Counted from the first letter of the stretch, positions 32,428 to 44,351 are shown. The stretch is DNA of 64,000 bases from Protula sp. h YS-2021 (GCA_949752745.1 OX457025.1:100551587-100615586), one strand, 5' to 3'. Translations and numbers: made by a program. The notes: generated by a model from the sequence alone, not told the origin.

Positions 32428-32493
32428 AAGTGTGGTAGAACTCTTAAGAGAACCACCACAAAAGTGTGGTAGAATTCTTGTTTTCATACTACT

Positions 32494-32499
32494 GGTATC
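32494..32499. repeat. Target-site duplication GGTATC (right copy)
   Basis: It directly follows the terminus CATACTACT and is identical to 25247-25252. Confidence 0.85.
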
Positions 32500-32929
32500 T
32501 ATTTTCACTTTTGTAATATCTTTGCTTTTGCGGCAGGGCACAATGTCCACAGACATTCTTGTTGTTTTATAGAGAAATGCAAACCACTGGCAGTCTTTTA
32601 TTCAAAAACAGTGTTCATTCTAAGCTCGTAAAGCGGTGCAGAAATATCGTTAACTTCTAATGTTTTTTTAAACACGAAGCCTTGCTTAGTATACATATTA
32701 CCCAACTTGAAATAAACCAAGAAAAAAGAAAAAAATGTTTAACTTGGGTGGTCTCGCGGTGTGGAGGAGGGGGGTGGGGGTAGGGAGGAGGGTTGAATGT
32801 TTCCGTTTTGGGAAGTTCAGCAAGGACCCGACGTTTACCGTGTCCGTGAAGAAGTGTCCGTGAAGAAGTAGTCCTCGAGAGTTGCCGAGATTTCGATCGG
32901 TTCCCAAGGAGTGCGAGATTTTGTGTGAG

Positions 32930-33290
32930 CTGACGGAGATTTGCCTGATCTTACCGAGGTTGTGCGTGACCTTACCGAGATTTTGCCTAACCTTATTGAG
33001 GTTTTGCGTAACCTTAGCGAGGTTACCGAAATTTTTAATGACCTTACCGAGGTTTGCGTGACCCTACCGAGGTTTGCGTGACCTTACAAAGGTTTTGGAT
33101 AACCTTACTGAGATTTTACGTGACCTTGCCAAAGTTTTGCGTGACCTTACCGAGATTTTGGATGACCTTACTGAGGTTTGCATGACGTTATAGTCCTATA
33201 GAAATTTTGCGTGACCTTCTCGAAGTTGTGCGTGACCTTACCGAGATTTTGGATGACATTACCGAGAGTTGCGTGACTTTACCTCAGTTT
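32930..33290. repeat. Degenerate ~21-bp tandem repeat
   Basis: Variants of gcgtgaccttaccgaggttt repeat about 15 times with substitutions and indels. Confidence 0.85.
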
Positions 33291-33845
33291 GCGCCACCTA
33301 ACGCACAAGGATGAACGCTGCTATGCTGACTAAACCTTCACGCTTTTCTGGTTATTACCCACAGATTTGGTTTCCACGCCAGCTATTAACCGACATGTTT
33401 TTGGAGTCAATCATACATATCCACATATTATATCCTTCCTTCAGTAAGTTCGATCGGTGTGATTGTGCCCAGAAATCCTAGTAATGTGTATGACGTAAAA
33501 AGAAGCCTTCCTCCGTCTCCACCCCCTCCCCCCCCCCCCCGCCGCCGCGTGGCTGGCTCTAGTAGCCACCTAATTACCCATCTATTACATCGCTAAGCGC
33601 TTTATTTGCACGGAGAGAACCAAAAAAGATAATAATAAATAATAAAACATAGAAGAAACTTGGAGCTTGCAGACTTTGTTCGGTTCCTTTCTTCGATAGA
33701 TTTTCCTTCTTTTTCGTAGAACGGAGGATAAAAAAAAATTCTCAGCCGCAGATGAATTTATTGTATTGATTTGGAATTTTGATTTTTGGATAAATGGATG
33801 CCAGCATCCAGATGTAAAATGAGTACATAATTGATGTGAGATAAG

Positions 33846-34700
33846 TCACTGCAATGTGCAGCTGTATGCAGCCTGTACAGATGTGTGCAGCTGTATGCAG
33901 CCTGTACAGATGTGTGCAGCTGTATGCAGCCTGCACAGATTGTGCAGCTGTATGCAGCCTGTACAGATGTGTGCAGCTGTATGCAGCAGCCTGTACAGAT
34001 GTGTGCAGCTGTATGCAGCCTGCACAGATTGTGCAGCTGTATGCAGCCTGTACAGATGTGTGCAGCTGTATGCAGCAGCCTGTACAGATGTGTGCAGCTG
34101 TATGCAGCAGCCTGTACAGATGTGTGCAGCTGTATGCAGCCCGTAGATGTGTGCAGCTGTATGCAGCCTGTACAAATGTGTGCAGCTGTATGCAGCCTGT
34201 ACAGATGTGTGCAGCTGTATGCAGCCTGTACAGATGTGTGCAGCTGTATGCAGCCTGCACAGATTGTGCAGCTGTATGCAGCCTGTACAGATGTGTGCAG
34301 CTGTATGCAGCAGCCTGTACAGATGTGTGCAGCTGTATGCAGCCTGCACAGATTGTGCAGCTGTATGCAGCCTGTACAGATGTGTGCAGCTGTATGCAGC
34401 AGCCTGTACAGATGTGTGCAGCTGTATGCAGCAGCCTGTACAGATGTGTGCAGCTGTATGCAGCCCGTAGATGTGTGCAGCTGTATGCAGCCTGTACAAA
34501 TGTGTGCAGCTGTATGCAGCCTGTACAGATGTGTGCAGCTGTATGCAGCAGCCTGTACAGATGTGTGCAGCTGTATGCAGCCTGCACAGATTGTGCAGCT
34601 GTATGCAGCCTGTACAGATGTGTGCAGCTGTATGCAGCAGCCTGTACAGATGTGTGCAGCTGTATGCAGCCTGTACAGATGTGTGCAGCTATAGGCAGCC
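33846..34700. repeat. Minisatellite, 27-33-bp units with 324-bp higher-order repeat
   Basis: Units are built from tgtgcagctgtatgcagcc and tgtacaga. Variant units (cagcagcc, ctgcacagattg, cccgtagatg) recur in the same order at 324-bp intervals (cccgtagatg near 34140 and 34464). Several frames on both strands are open (Cys/Ala/Val-rich peptides) because most units and the 324-bp block are multiples of 3. Confidence 0.93.
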
Positions 34701-35257
34701 TGGCGCGCAGGGGGACGTTATGCAAACACTGACACGCTTAGGGGACGTTATGCAGAATTTGGTGCGTATGTGGACGTTATACAAATGCTGAGTACAACCT
34801 TAACGCGGATATGTTGTCACCAGTAACACACGATTACTCTCACAGATGGCGGATATCATATGCAGAAGTAACATTTATCCAAATATTGCTTTTATTCTGG
34901 ATATTGATTTTAACCGATGTCCCGATGTAAGACCTGGTAAAAATTGCAACGTTTGACCGACGTTGCATAGACGTCGGATCAGCCTCGGGTTTGGGTTGTT
35001 TGTGTGTTTGGTTGTTGCAACGTCTGCCTCCCCCCTCCCCTCGCCCCACCCCTCCCTCTTCCCTCGCCCCTCGCCCTCCTGCCCCATATGCAATATTCCA
35101 GTGGCTGCAAATATTAAAATGAGTGTCCCCCCATGAGTGGCAAAACTGCACTTAACTTAATTGAAGAGCAGACTGTTTATGTCTGATTTCACCGAAACAT
35201 GCCCCATTACACAAATGAATAGCACCCAGCACTTAGTCTTCTCGGTCTGAGAAAGAG

Positions 35258-35301
35258 AAGAGGGGGGGGGAGGGGGAGGGGGGAGGGGGAGGGGGGGAGG
35301 T
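35258..35301 (+). repeat. G-tract cluster (possible G-quadruplex)
   Basis: Six or more G runs of 5-9 separated by single A or AA over about 44 bp. Confidence 0.8.
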
Positions 35302-36611
35302 CTGAAAAAAAGCCAAAGTGCTGACTATACATAGCTACAATACATCATTATCATGTTGTAGGGATTTGTATAGCAATAACAAGGCGGTTTTATTTATCTG
35401 TATTTGTAATTGAAAGGTCAAAGTACTCGAGAATGAAGACAGTATTTCTACGCATAATATAGAGAAGATACCTACGGGGATAAAGTGGAATAGCAATTGG
35501 GCAAAAGAAAAAAAAAAGAATGCAGGGTGTCAACACCGGAAACAAAATGCGCACCGGTGTTTTTCTGTGTGTGGAAAAGCTAAACCATGGATTGAGAGAG
35601 GTCTGCAATCTGGGCTTAGTGGAGGATGTGTTCTTATTTTGGCGATTTTAATTCGATTAATTAATTAAAGAGCAGTACACTTCGGAAATTGAACGTGGCG
35701 TTTGAGAGTAGAGAAAGTGACAGCGAGGTGAAAAAATAAGCCGTCTGTGTGGAAAAATGCAACATAAAAATAATAAAAAATAATTAAAAAACTGGTAAAA
35801 TTGACAAAAATGTAAAGATGACGATATGGAACAACTGGCGAGGAGGATAAATGCTGAAATTCTACGAATGTGGAAATAGTATGTGAGTGTCCATATTGAC
35901 TTCTGTGCTCTCTCGAGTTACGGAAACCATATTGGGAGGTCAGTGTGTGAACGGTTGTGATAACACAGTGATGGTCACGTACTGCAGGGTAGAGCGGAGG
36001 GGGGCGCTCGTTTCTGTGACGTGGAGTTCATTATAAGACAGCCCCCCTCTCCCACCACCCCCCCCAAAAAAAATACACTGCCTTTTATTGTGTTCATGGG
36101 TTTTGGCATAAGAACGAGACATAACTACCTGCATAGAAGTGATGTTTTGATGTAAAACATGAACAGAGCGGCATGCAGTCTGTCCCTAACCGCCGGCACC
36201 ATGTCCTCGTACATTTCAAGCTTTGATTGATGATTTGCTGGCAGTGTCACGTGCTTCGAGGCTTTTAAGAGACTTCGTTTTTAAATTTGTGGATTTCAAC
36301 TAAAAAAAAAATAATAATAAATAATAATAATAAAAAAAATATTTGCGTGAAAATGATGTAGCCGAGTTGGTGGCTTTCCAAATGTGTTGCTTGTTGTAAG
36401 CACACCTCTGACTGAATAGAAAAATGCAGCTGTCAGACTGGATAGAGATCTGTTGCTGTGAGATTGAGAGAGATGAGTGACTCGGGGTCTCAGTCGTCGC
36501 TGGAAGAGAAGCTGGCGTCTGTCGGGTAATATCAGTTTTCTCTCTACTGTTTGTGTCAGGGTCGCGTGAGAAATGACCCTGGTTCAAGGGATCAAAATGT
36601 TCGTTAGTTAA

Positions 36612-36945
36612 CTCCCCCACCAGCCCAACACCCCACCCCACCAGCCACCCGCCCCGCTCTCCACCAGCCCCACCAGCCCCGCTCTCCACCAGTCCCACCA
36701 GCCCCGCACCCCCCACCAGCCCCGTAGTCCCCCAGCCCGCCAATCCTGCACCCCACCAGCCCCGAACACCCACCAACCAACCAGCCCTGCACCCCCACCA
36801 GCCCCGCACCACCTCCCACCAGCCCCGCACACCCACCAGCCAACCAGCCCTGCACCCCACCAGCCCTGCACCCCCACCAGCCCCGCACCCCCACCAGCCC
36901 CGCACCCCCCACCGGCCCCGCACCCGCACCAGCCCTGCATTTAGG
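36612..36945. repeat. C-rich tandem repeat, ~16-17-bp unit
   Basis: Variants of caccagccccgcacccc, about 20 copies. The three minus-strand frames open across it are by-products. Confidence 0.88.
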
Positions 36946-37015
36946 GGTTGTTTCAAAAAGTCGTTTGACACCCATATTAACCAGTTTCTACGTGAGTGCC
37001 CCCCCCCCCTCCTGG
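36940..37015 (-). repeat. Interspersed ~300-bp repeat, copy E (one end only)
   Basis: ttaggggttgtttcaaaaag, ttaaccagtt, acgtgagtgccccccccc. This is the G-run end of the family in reverse orientation, truncated where the 17-bp array begins. Confidence 0.55.
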
Positions 37016-37194
37016 GCTTTGCCACCAGGAACATGTTAGAGGTAGTCTAAATTATGGAATAAAATAATAGAACCGGGTTCAGAAAGTATGTTCCTCATTG
37101 AGAGGCGTCCCTCAGCGAGAAGCGTTCCTTAGCGAAAAGTGTTCCATAACGAGAAGTGTTCCTTAACGAGAGGGTGTTCCTTGGCGAGAGGTTT

Positions 37195-38500
37195 TCTCGA
37201 TTGCGGTCATACTGTACCGCCTGTGTCGTAATGCGCGCTGTCGTCATAACGGTGATGTACTGTACCACCTCTGTCGTAACGAGCGCTGTCGTCATAACGG
37301 CGATGTACTGTACCACCTCTGTCGTAATGCTCGCTGTCGTCGTAACGGTGACGTACTGTACCACCTGTATCATAATGCCCATTGTCGTCGTAACGGTGAT
37401 GTACTCTACCACCTGTGTCGTAATACCTGCTTTCGTTGTAACGGTGACGTACTGTACCATCTCTGTCGTAATGCTCGCTGTCGTCGTAACGGTGACGTAC
37501 TGTACCATGTCTGTCGTAATGCCCGCTGTTGTCGTAACGGTGACGTACTGTACTATCTCGGTCGTAATGCCCGCTGTCGTCGTAACGGTGGCGTACTGTA
37601 CCACCTCTGTCGTAATGCGCGCTGTCGTCGTAACGGTATTGTACTGTACCACCTGTCGTAATGCTCGCTGTCGTCGTAACGGTATCGTACTGTACCACCT
37701 GTCGTAATGCTCGCTGTCGTCGTAACGGTATCGTACTGTACACCTCTGTCGTAATGCTCGCTCGTAACGGTGACGTACTGTACCACCTCTGTCGCAATGC
37801 TCGCTGTCATCGTAACGGTGACGTGCTGTACCACCTCTGTCGTAATGCTCGCTGTCGTCGTAACGGTGACGTACTGTACCACCTCTGTCGTAATGCTCGC
37901 TGTCGTCGTAACGGTATCGTACTGTGCACCTCTGTCGCAATGCTCGCTGTCATCGTAACGGTGACGTGCTGTACCACCTCTGTCGTAATGCCCGTTGTCG
38001 TCGTAACGGTGATGTACTCTACCATCTCTGTCGTAATGCTCGCTGTCGTCGTAACGGTGACGTACTGTACCACCTCTGTTGTAATGCTCGTTGTCGTCGT
38101 AACGGTGACGTACTGTACCACCTCTGTCGTAATGCTCGTTGTCGTCGTAAAGGTATCGTACTGTACCACCTCTGTCGTAATGCTCGCTGTCGTCGTAACG
38201 GTGACGTACTGTACCATCTCTGTCGTAAGGTCCGCTGTCGTCGTAACGGTGACGTACTGTACCATCTCTGTCGTAATGCCCGCTGTCGTCGTAACGGTGA
38301 CGTACTGTACCACCTCTGTTGTAATGCTCGTTGTCGTCGTAACGGTGACGTGCTGTACCACCTCTGTCGTAATGCTCGCTGTCGTCGTAACGGTGACGTA
38401 CTGTACCACCTCTGTCGTAATGCTCGCTGTCGTCGTAACGGTGACGTACTGTACCACCTCGGTCGTAATGCCCGCTGTCGTCGTAACGGTGATGCACTGC
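37195..38500. repeat. Minisatellite, 48-bp unit, about 27 copies
   Basis: The unit contains ctgtcgtaatgctcgctgtc, gtcgtaacggtgacgtact and gtaccacct. The period is 16 codons, so most frames on both strands stay open (for example HYDRGGTVRHRYDDSE on the minus strand). A few units are shorter (37620-37770), which shifts frames. Confidence 0.94.
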
Positions 38501-38831
38501 ATGTGCTCAGACGCGCAAGCTATTTACTTTCTCCCTGGAAATTGTGATTGAGTGCATGCGTGACGTCAGAGAAGATTTGCAATGCCATGCTGTCGGGATA
38601 TCACAGTCAATCACTTCTGTAGGAAATAACTGAGCGTAAATAAGCGTACAAAAGTGAACAAAGATTCGGCCTTAAAAACAATTTACATGTGTTCCGCAGT
38701 GCCATTCAGGTGATTACCGCAAAGGCTACAGATGTAATGATGAGCGCGAAGGGCACCTCTTGTGCCTGTACGCCTCCGTCTGTCCAATCGACGCGGTTAT
38801 CGCAGTGCTAGGTCCTTGTGGTGCCCTCTTT

Positions 38832-38833
<2 letters not shown>

Positions 38834-38884
<51 letters not shown>
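38834..38884. repeat. (GA)n microsatellite
   Basis: GA run of about 50 bp. Confidence 0.95.
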
Positions 38885-38886
<2 letters not shown>

Positions 38887-39215
38887 AGGAGGAGGGGGGG
38901 TTGCGCGGGTGGGGTGGGGAGGGGTGGGGGAGGTCGTTGGAGGCGTTATGGGCGTTGCTCTATGACTCCTATATTTGTAATTCCCTGTGTTGGTTTCTCA
39001 AAGAGAGGGGAGGAGGAGGAGGGTTGCACGGACGAGTGGGGGGGGGGGGGGGGGGGGAGGAAGGGGAGGTCGTTGGAGGTATTATGGATGTTGCATTATG
39101 ACTTGTTTATCTTTTTTTCGAGAGGAGGGGTTACCGGAAAAGGGGTGGGGGTGGTGGGGAGGGGCAGGCCGTTGGAGATATTATAAGTATTGCTCCATGA
39201 CTCTTTTGTTTCGAG
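38885..39215. repeat. ~115-bp direct repeat, 3 diverged copies
   Basis: aggtcgttggaggcgttatg, aggtcgttggaggtattatg and aggccgttggagatattata each lie in a G-rich block followed by an atgact(c/t) tract. Confidence 0.8.
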
Positions 39216-39769
39216 AGCAGGGGGCGGGTATGGACTCAGGACCTTATTTCAAGCACTGTGCGGGTAACTCGCTCTCACTACTGCCGTGAGGTGACGTTCT
39301 TCATCATGGCTTCAGTCACTCACACCGTCCTTGTCTCTTCGTCCTTCCCTCCCTTCACACCTAACCAACACCCTGCCTGCCTGTCATCCCGTCCTGCCCC
39401 AGGTTTTGTGTCTGCGCCAGCGGGTATAAACTCACGCAAGGCATCGCCGTCAATATCACAACTTTTAAGAGATTAATATGTTGAATTACCAGTAGTATTT
39501 CAAATGCCACCCCCCCCCCACACCCCACCCTTCCACCCCCACCCTTCAGAAGAAATGCTGTGAAGTGGTACTTCGCTCGTTTGTGAAGATTGCCTTCCCC
39601 ATAACGCGCTGTTGTACTTCGCCGTGGCTCATACAGCACTCGTGTAAGATGCACAGTGTTGTTGAGCAGCATATGAGCGCCTAATGTAAACCTAATTTAA
39701 ACTGGAAAGAAAAACAGCTTGGGTTGCATTTCAATTCCACACCCCCTCGGCGAACCGGCCGAATGGCAC

Positions 39770-39895
39770 CATTGCACATTGTCGCACATCTTGGCACATT
39801 GTGGCACATTAGAGCACAATATGGCCCATCATGGGCCATCATGGCGGGTCATGACGCATCATGACACTTTGTGGCGCATCATGGCGCACCAGAAC
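39770..39895. repeat. 10-bp imperfect repeat (atcatggcgc / ttgtggcaca)
   Basis: About 12 imperfect decamers. Confidence 0.8.
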
Positions 39896-39991
39896 AGCAC
39901 TACACGTTAATATTAAATTACGTCAAATGACTTGAAATTGCGCGCTTCAAACTTGGCACAGGTTGTCATAAAATGCTGCTGCAGAACACTG

Positions 39992-40185
39992 TGGAGGGTT
40001 CAGTGTTCGGTCGTGGAGGGTTCAGTCTTCAGTCGGGGAGGGTTTCAGTCTTCGGTCGTGGATGGTTCAGTCTTCGGTCGTGGAGGGTTTCAGTCTTCAG
40101 TCGTGGAGGGTTCAGTCTTCAGTCGTGGAGGGTTCAATCTTCAGTCGTGGAGGGTTCAATCTTCAGTCGTGGAGGGTTCAGTCCT
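39992..40185. repeat. 23-bp tandem repeat, about 8 copies
   Basis: Units are gtcgtggagggttcagtctt plus cag or cg, with 1-bp length changes. Confidence 0.9.
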
Positions 40186-40467
40186 TATCATAATCGTTTT
40201 ATAAGCGCTGTAACTGATGACATTACTTCTGTAGTTCTACGTCCCACTCAGATATCTGGAATATTTCATTCTTTTGACGGTTCTTACCGCAGTGATTTCA
40301 AGGAATAGCTGTGGTTTCATTGCGCTCACAAATAACGTTTCCCCTCCCCCTCCTCCTCCCCCTCCCTCTCCCCCTCCCCTCCCCTCTCCCTCCCCCTCAT
40401 TTAGGCGAAATGATACATGTTTAACTTATGACGAAAGAAAAGTTTTACCTGAAAATTTGCCGACCAT

Positions 40468-40550
40468 TTGTGTGTGTGTGTGTGTGTGTATGTGTGTACG
40501 TGCGTGTGTGTGTGTGTGTGTGTTTGTGTGTACGTGCGTGTGTGTTTGCA
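40468..40550. repeat. (GT)n microsatellite
   Basis: GT run with ta and cg interruptions. Confidence 0.93.
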
Positions 40551-43227
40551 TTTTTTCCGCAGTCAGTGCATTTCAGCCTTTCTGTGTTCCTTAAAATAGC
40601 AACCGTCATTGCGTGACATTTCCGATCACAGCGAATTAGGATTTACTTGAATTTCTTCAGATTTAGCTTTGTTTGAAACGCACATTGAATATATTTTCTC
40701 ATTTTCTTAAAGACTTACTCTAACAGCATTGTTGCGACCAACCCAGTAATTGTTTTGCAATTGACAATAGAAACAAAAACATGAACACCAAAATTACAGA
40801 GCTGACCTTATATCGAGGGCGCTTCACCTTTTGTTAAGAGACAACTCGGAGTCGTAGCAACTTTTGTTTCGTAAGGCCCTATTGTCTGAGAAACAATAGT
40901 GTTTGTCCAAAAAAAATTGTAGAAAGTATGTATAACCTTTTTTGAGGGGTGTACAGTTATTGGCAGCTGTAACAAAGGAAAATGTTGCGTGGGGGTTTGA
41001 AAAAAAGAAAAAGAATCAACAACCCTACGGTGTGTTGGCGTGTGTTCGCTTTGTAGCGAATCCGAAATATGACGAACAAAAATTTTTTGCACGATAAAAG
41101 TTTGCATGAAATTATATCTGATTTCTTCTGGTATCCTACGTGAAAGGATATATATGTTTGTTCTGTGTCGTTTTTTTTAATAACGGTTTTACGGAACTGA
41201 TATTATCATATGGAGGGTGTGTGTGAGGAGAATCGCGTGAACTGAACATGATTCCTTCAGCTCGTATTTTCACGACGAGTCTAATCTTATCGTGTTCCGA
41301 CACCTTCGATCTGCAAAAGTGGAACATAAAGTCGATAACTGCCGCAGTGTTACGCCTTGGCTTTAAGATCAGCTTTTAAATGGAATTTTATGTGGCAATT
41401 TAACACACGTTTTGTTGTCTTTTTTTTTTTATTTGGATTAATGAAAAACTAGACGGGCAGAATGTTGGGGATTATCATGAATTGGATATTTCACTTGTTT
41501 TATCTTTATGTGACGTCAGTGATGTTTCCATTGACAACCATGTTTGGTTACCTTGGTTACAAGCTGTTACAGATGTGTGAATCGTCAGAAGATGACTCAT
41601 CCACTATTCGGGGGTATTTATTCATCTTGCACACTTAATTTGTTTACATTATTTTTTTATTTTAATAAATATCCTACACCGGATAATGAGAAACGAGGAG
41701 TTTGAAGCAAATTACAGATCGTAGGTATGTTGGTGATTGGAATTAAACGGGGATCGAAATGGTTCGAATTATTCGACAATGTTAGGTTGTAAAATGTATA
41801 TAAAATGAACGTTCTGGCCTTTGAAATTGAAAACAAGAAGACTTCAGTTAAATAATCTCAGTAGATTAAATCACACTGGACCACCGACATTTAAAAAAAA
41901 AACGATTTTTTTTCAGTTCAAAATTCAAATATTTTATATTTTCCATTTTAATATTATAGTGTGTTCAGAATGACACCCTCCTCCATTCTACCGCCAACCG
42001 AAAAATCATGGTTAATAAAAATTCCATCCAAGTAGTAAATTCAGTTCCATGTTGATTGAGGGGGGCGGGCGGGGGGGGGGGGCAGAGAGGAGGGGGTGTG
42101 GGAGTATTTTGTCACATCTGTCACTCGTGTCTCGCCTGGGTGCGTTGTGAACACCTCCTGTGTTGTCATGGTGTGCGCTTCAAGTGTCCTGCCTGTTTGC
42201 GTTTTTGTCCATGCAATTGGAGGATTTTAAATCTCTGTTAAAAAGAAGTCGTTGAACCTGGTTATATATATTTAGAAATTGACCGGCCATTCTGGCAACT
42301 TAAAAACAATGACAATACCACAAATTGATATTAAATGTTATACAACAGAAATTGCATTAAAAAGCAAATTTGAGTTGGATCAGTTCGTGTCATTCGAATG
42401 AAGAGAAAATGACAGAAATTAAAGTCCTGTTCATGAAATAATAGGCTTGCAATCTAAATATTACAGTGTTTTATTCCTCTTTGGGGCTTGAAAAAGTAGT
42501 TTTGTTTCACCACAGCAGACAATATACAGTCACAGAAAATGAAATTGTAAATTAGAAATGGTTTAAAATTTCAAGTTGCACCCAGACCATTTAAGCTGAC
42601 AACGCGACAGTTTAGATCATATTTTATGACCTGCGGATATGGTAAAAAACACAAATACGTGTCCGAAATATTGTGACATAATGTGAAAATGTCGCGGAAG
42701 TTGAACCGAAAGCTGGTTAAGAAATGAGGTGACACTTGTCCCGTCATTAGCTGACCACTTCCGTAATAAACCAATGCCCCCTTGTCACCATTTTTATTTT
42801 CCTTCAGAATAGCCCATAAATCATGGTGGGTAATTGTTTTACCCTCCGTTATTACCTCCCGCGATACGGGTTATTATGGGATAGCCTTTGTATCGGAATA
42901 TTTGCACAGAGTGAAATGAAAGGATTGTGTTAGCATGAGTCAGTTGGTTGTTTTCTGCCTTCACTGAATTTGTTGTGAACCATCGCCCCATTTTATGGTT
43001 AAAAGAGAAGGGAAAAATTGGATTCTTGCTGCTGTCTGTTGTGAGAAGGGTACAAAAACAAAATACATCGATAAACTTTGGTTTCGAATTGACCTTTGAC
43101 CTCTCCCGCCCACACTAAAGCCTTCGGGGGGGAATCCAAACTGGCAAAGTTTCCAAGTCTCATGTCAGCTCAGATAACCCGTCAGCTGTGCACTGGGGAG
43201 ATTTGATCGGGATCACAGCGTGTTCAT

Positions 43228-43282
43228 GGGGGAAGGGGGGAGGGGGAAGCGGGGGGAGGGGAGGGGGAGGGGGAGGGGGAAG
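43228..43282 (+). repeat. G-tract cluster (possible G-quadruplex)
   Basis: ggggaagggggg-type runs over about 55 bp. Confidence 0.75.
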
Positions 43283-43739
43283 GCTGGTAAGTTAGTGTGC
43301 AAACTTGATCCAGCGTAAACACGAGGGCCTGTGCATTACGTTGTCTGTGTTGTTTTTCTTCTCCGAGCAAACATGCAGTGGAGTTTTGTTTGGGGGTAGA
43401 CGACGTTTTGGCCAAAGAAAAAAGAACAATTCCTCGCCTGGGATTGGATAGGGATGAGGTACTTGCGCGTGAATGCGGAAGGGGGAGGAGGGGGGGTTGG
43501 AGGGGAGTGCGGCGTGGCGGGGGGGGGGGGCGGGAGTCATTGATCCGTCTTTGGCATGTTTTTTTTTCGCAACGAAAGGAGCCCTTGAGATGTCGCAAAA
43601 TGCAAGACCCCCCCCCCCCTTAAAAATAGTTTGGCAAAAAAAAAAGAAGAAGCATTTATGGGATACTGGACAGTATTGTGTTTTGTTTATGAAGCAGCTG
43701 TCCAGTGAAAACGGCGCACTTGTCATGAGTGCTTGAGGC

Positions 43740-43998
43740 AGACGCGCCGCCATGCATGCAAGCGGGCGCGCCCCCTGTCCTCCCCTCACCTCCACCACCC
43801 CCCACCCTCACCCCCCCCAGACTACCTCACATGCCACACACCCACACACAACACGGGGGGGGGGGGGGGGGGATCATGCTGTCAAGCTTTACCGCCGCCG
43901 TGCATGCATGCGCACGCGCGCTCCCTCTCCCTCCCCCCTCCCCCTCCCCCCCCCCCCCGATTACCTCACATGCCATACATCCACACACCACACGTGTG
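43740..43998. repeat. Two-copy direct duplication, ~140 bp, separated by a G run
   Basis: gccgccatgcatgcaag / gccgccgtgcatgcatg, then C-rich, then acctcacatgccacacaccc / acctcacatgccatacatcc appear in the same order at 43747 and about 43892. Confidence 0.75.
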
Positions 43999-44351
43999 AT
44001 AGCGGCCTGTGCGTTGTTGTAGCACACCGCATAGGCTCTGGATCGCTGGCTCATCTGGATTCTGTTTTATCAAGAGGAATGCAAAATAAAACAGTCATAA
44101 AAACATTGAAATAGAATACCAGAAATAAGCGGTATCTTATCACAATTGTTTTGTTAGAACAGACTCAGGTCAGCACCAGTGCTGAGAGTTAGCAAAAAAA
44201 AAAAAAAATCAACAACTGGAGGACGTTTCTTTGTTCTGTCTATTTCTTTTTTTTTTTTTTTTTCAAAATCGGCATGCGAATTAATGCGCCATATTGGAAT
44301 TTACGAACTAAAGAAAGTGACTTGACTGTGATGTGATGATTATCGCGAGAG

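Larger units (their letters stand above)
25253..32493. mobile_element. Palindromic (all-TIR) Polinton-like element, 7.24 kb
   Basis: Positions x and 57746-x are complementary across the element, so two arms of about 3.6 kb mirror each other around 28873 with no net length difference; every landmark tested (ORFs, arrays, tRNA-like unit) obeys that sum. The only mismatch I noticed is G at 25271 against T at 32475. Outer termini are 5'-AGTAGTATG with an exact 6-bp duplication GGTATC outside. 6-bp duplications and 5'-AG termini are the published hallmarks of Polinton/Maverick elements, inserted by a retroviral-type integrase. No polymerase B, integrase, protease, ATPase or capsid gene is present, so it must be mobilised in trans. 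Alternatives are a classical Foldback transposon or another 6-bp-duplicating family such as Dada. The matching duplication next to unrelated flanks argues against a read-folding artefact. Confidence 0.8.
28886..32493 (-). repeat. Right terminal inverted-repeat arm (3.6 kb)
   Basis: Exact mirror of 25253-28860 apart from the single mismatch noticed at 32475. Same order of features from centre to end. Confidence 0.92.

Noticed and set aside
25253..32493. Assembly artefact from a folded (missed-adapter) long read
   Set aside because: A folded read would give the same flank on both sides in opposite orientation; here flanks differ, share an exact 6-bp duplication, and at least one arm mismatch exists. 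Raw-read confirmation is still desirable.
33742..34791. Cys/Ala-rich open frames on both strands (up to 327 codons)
   Set aside because: By-products of the ~30-bp minisatellite with 324-bp blocks; several frames on both strands are open at once.
37095..38551. Six overlapping open frames of 180-310 codons
   Set aside because: 48-bp repeat units are multiples of 3, so frames stay open without selection.
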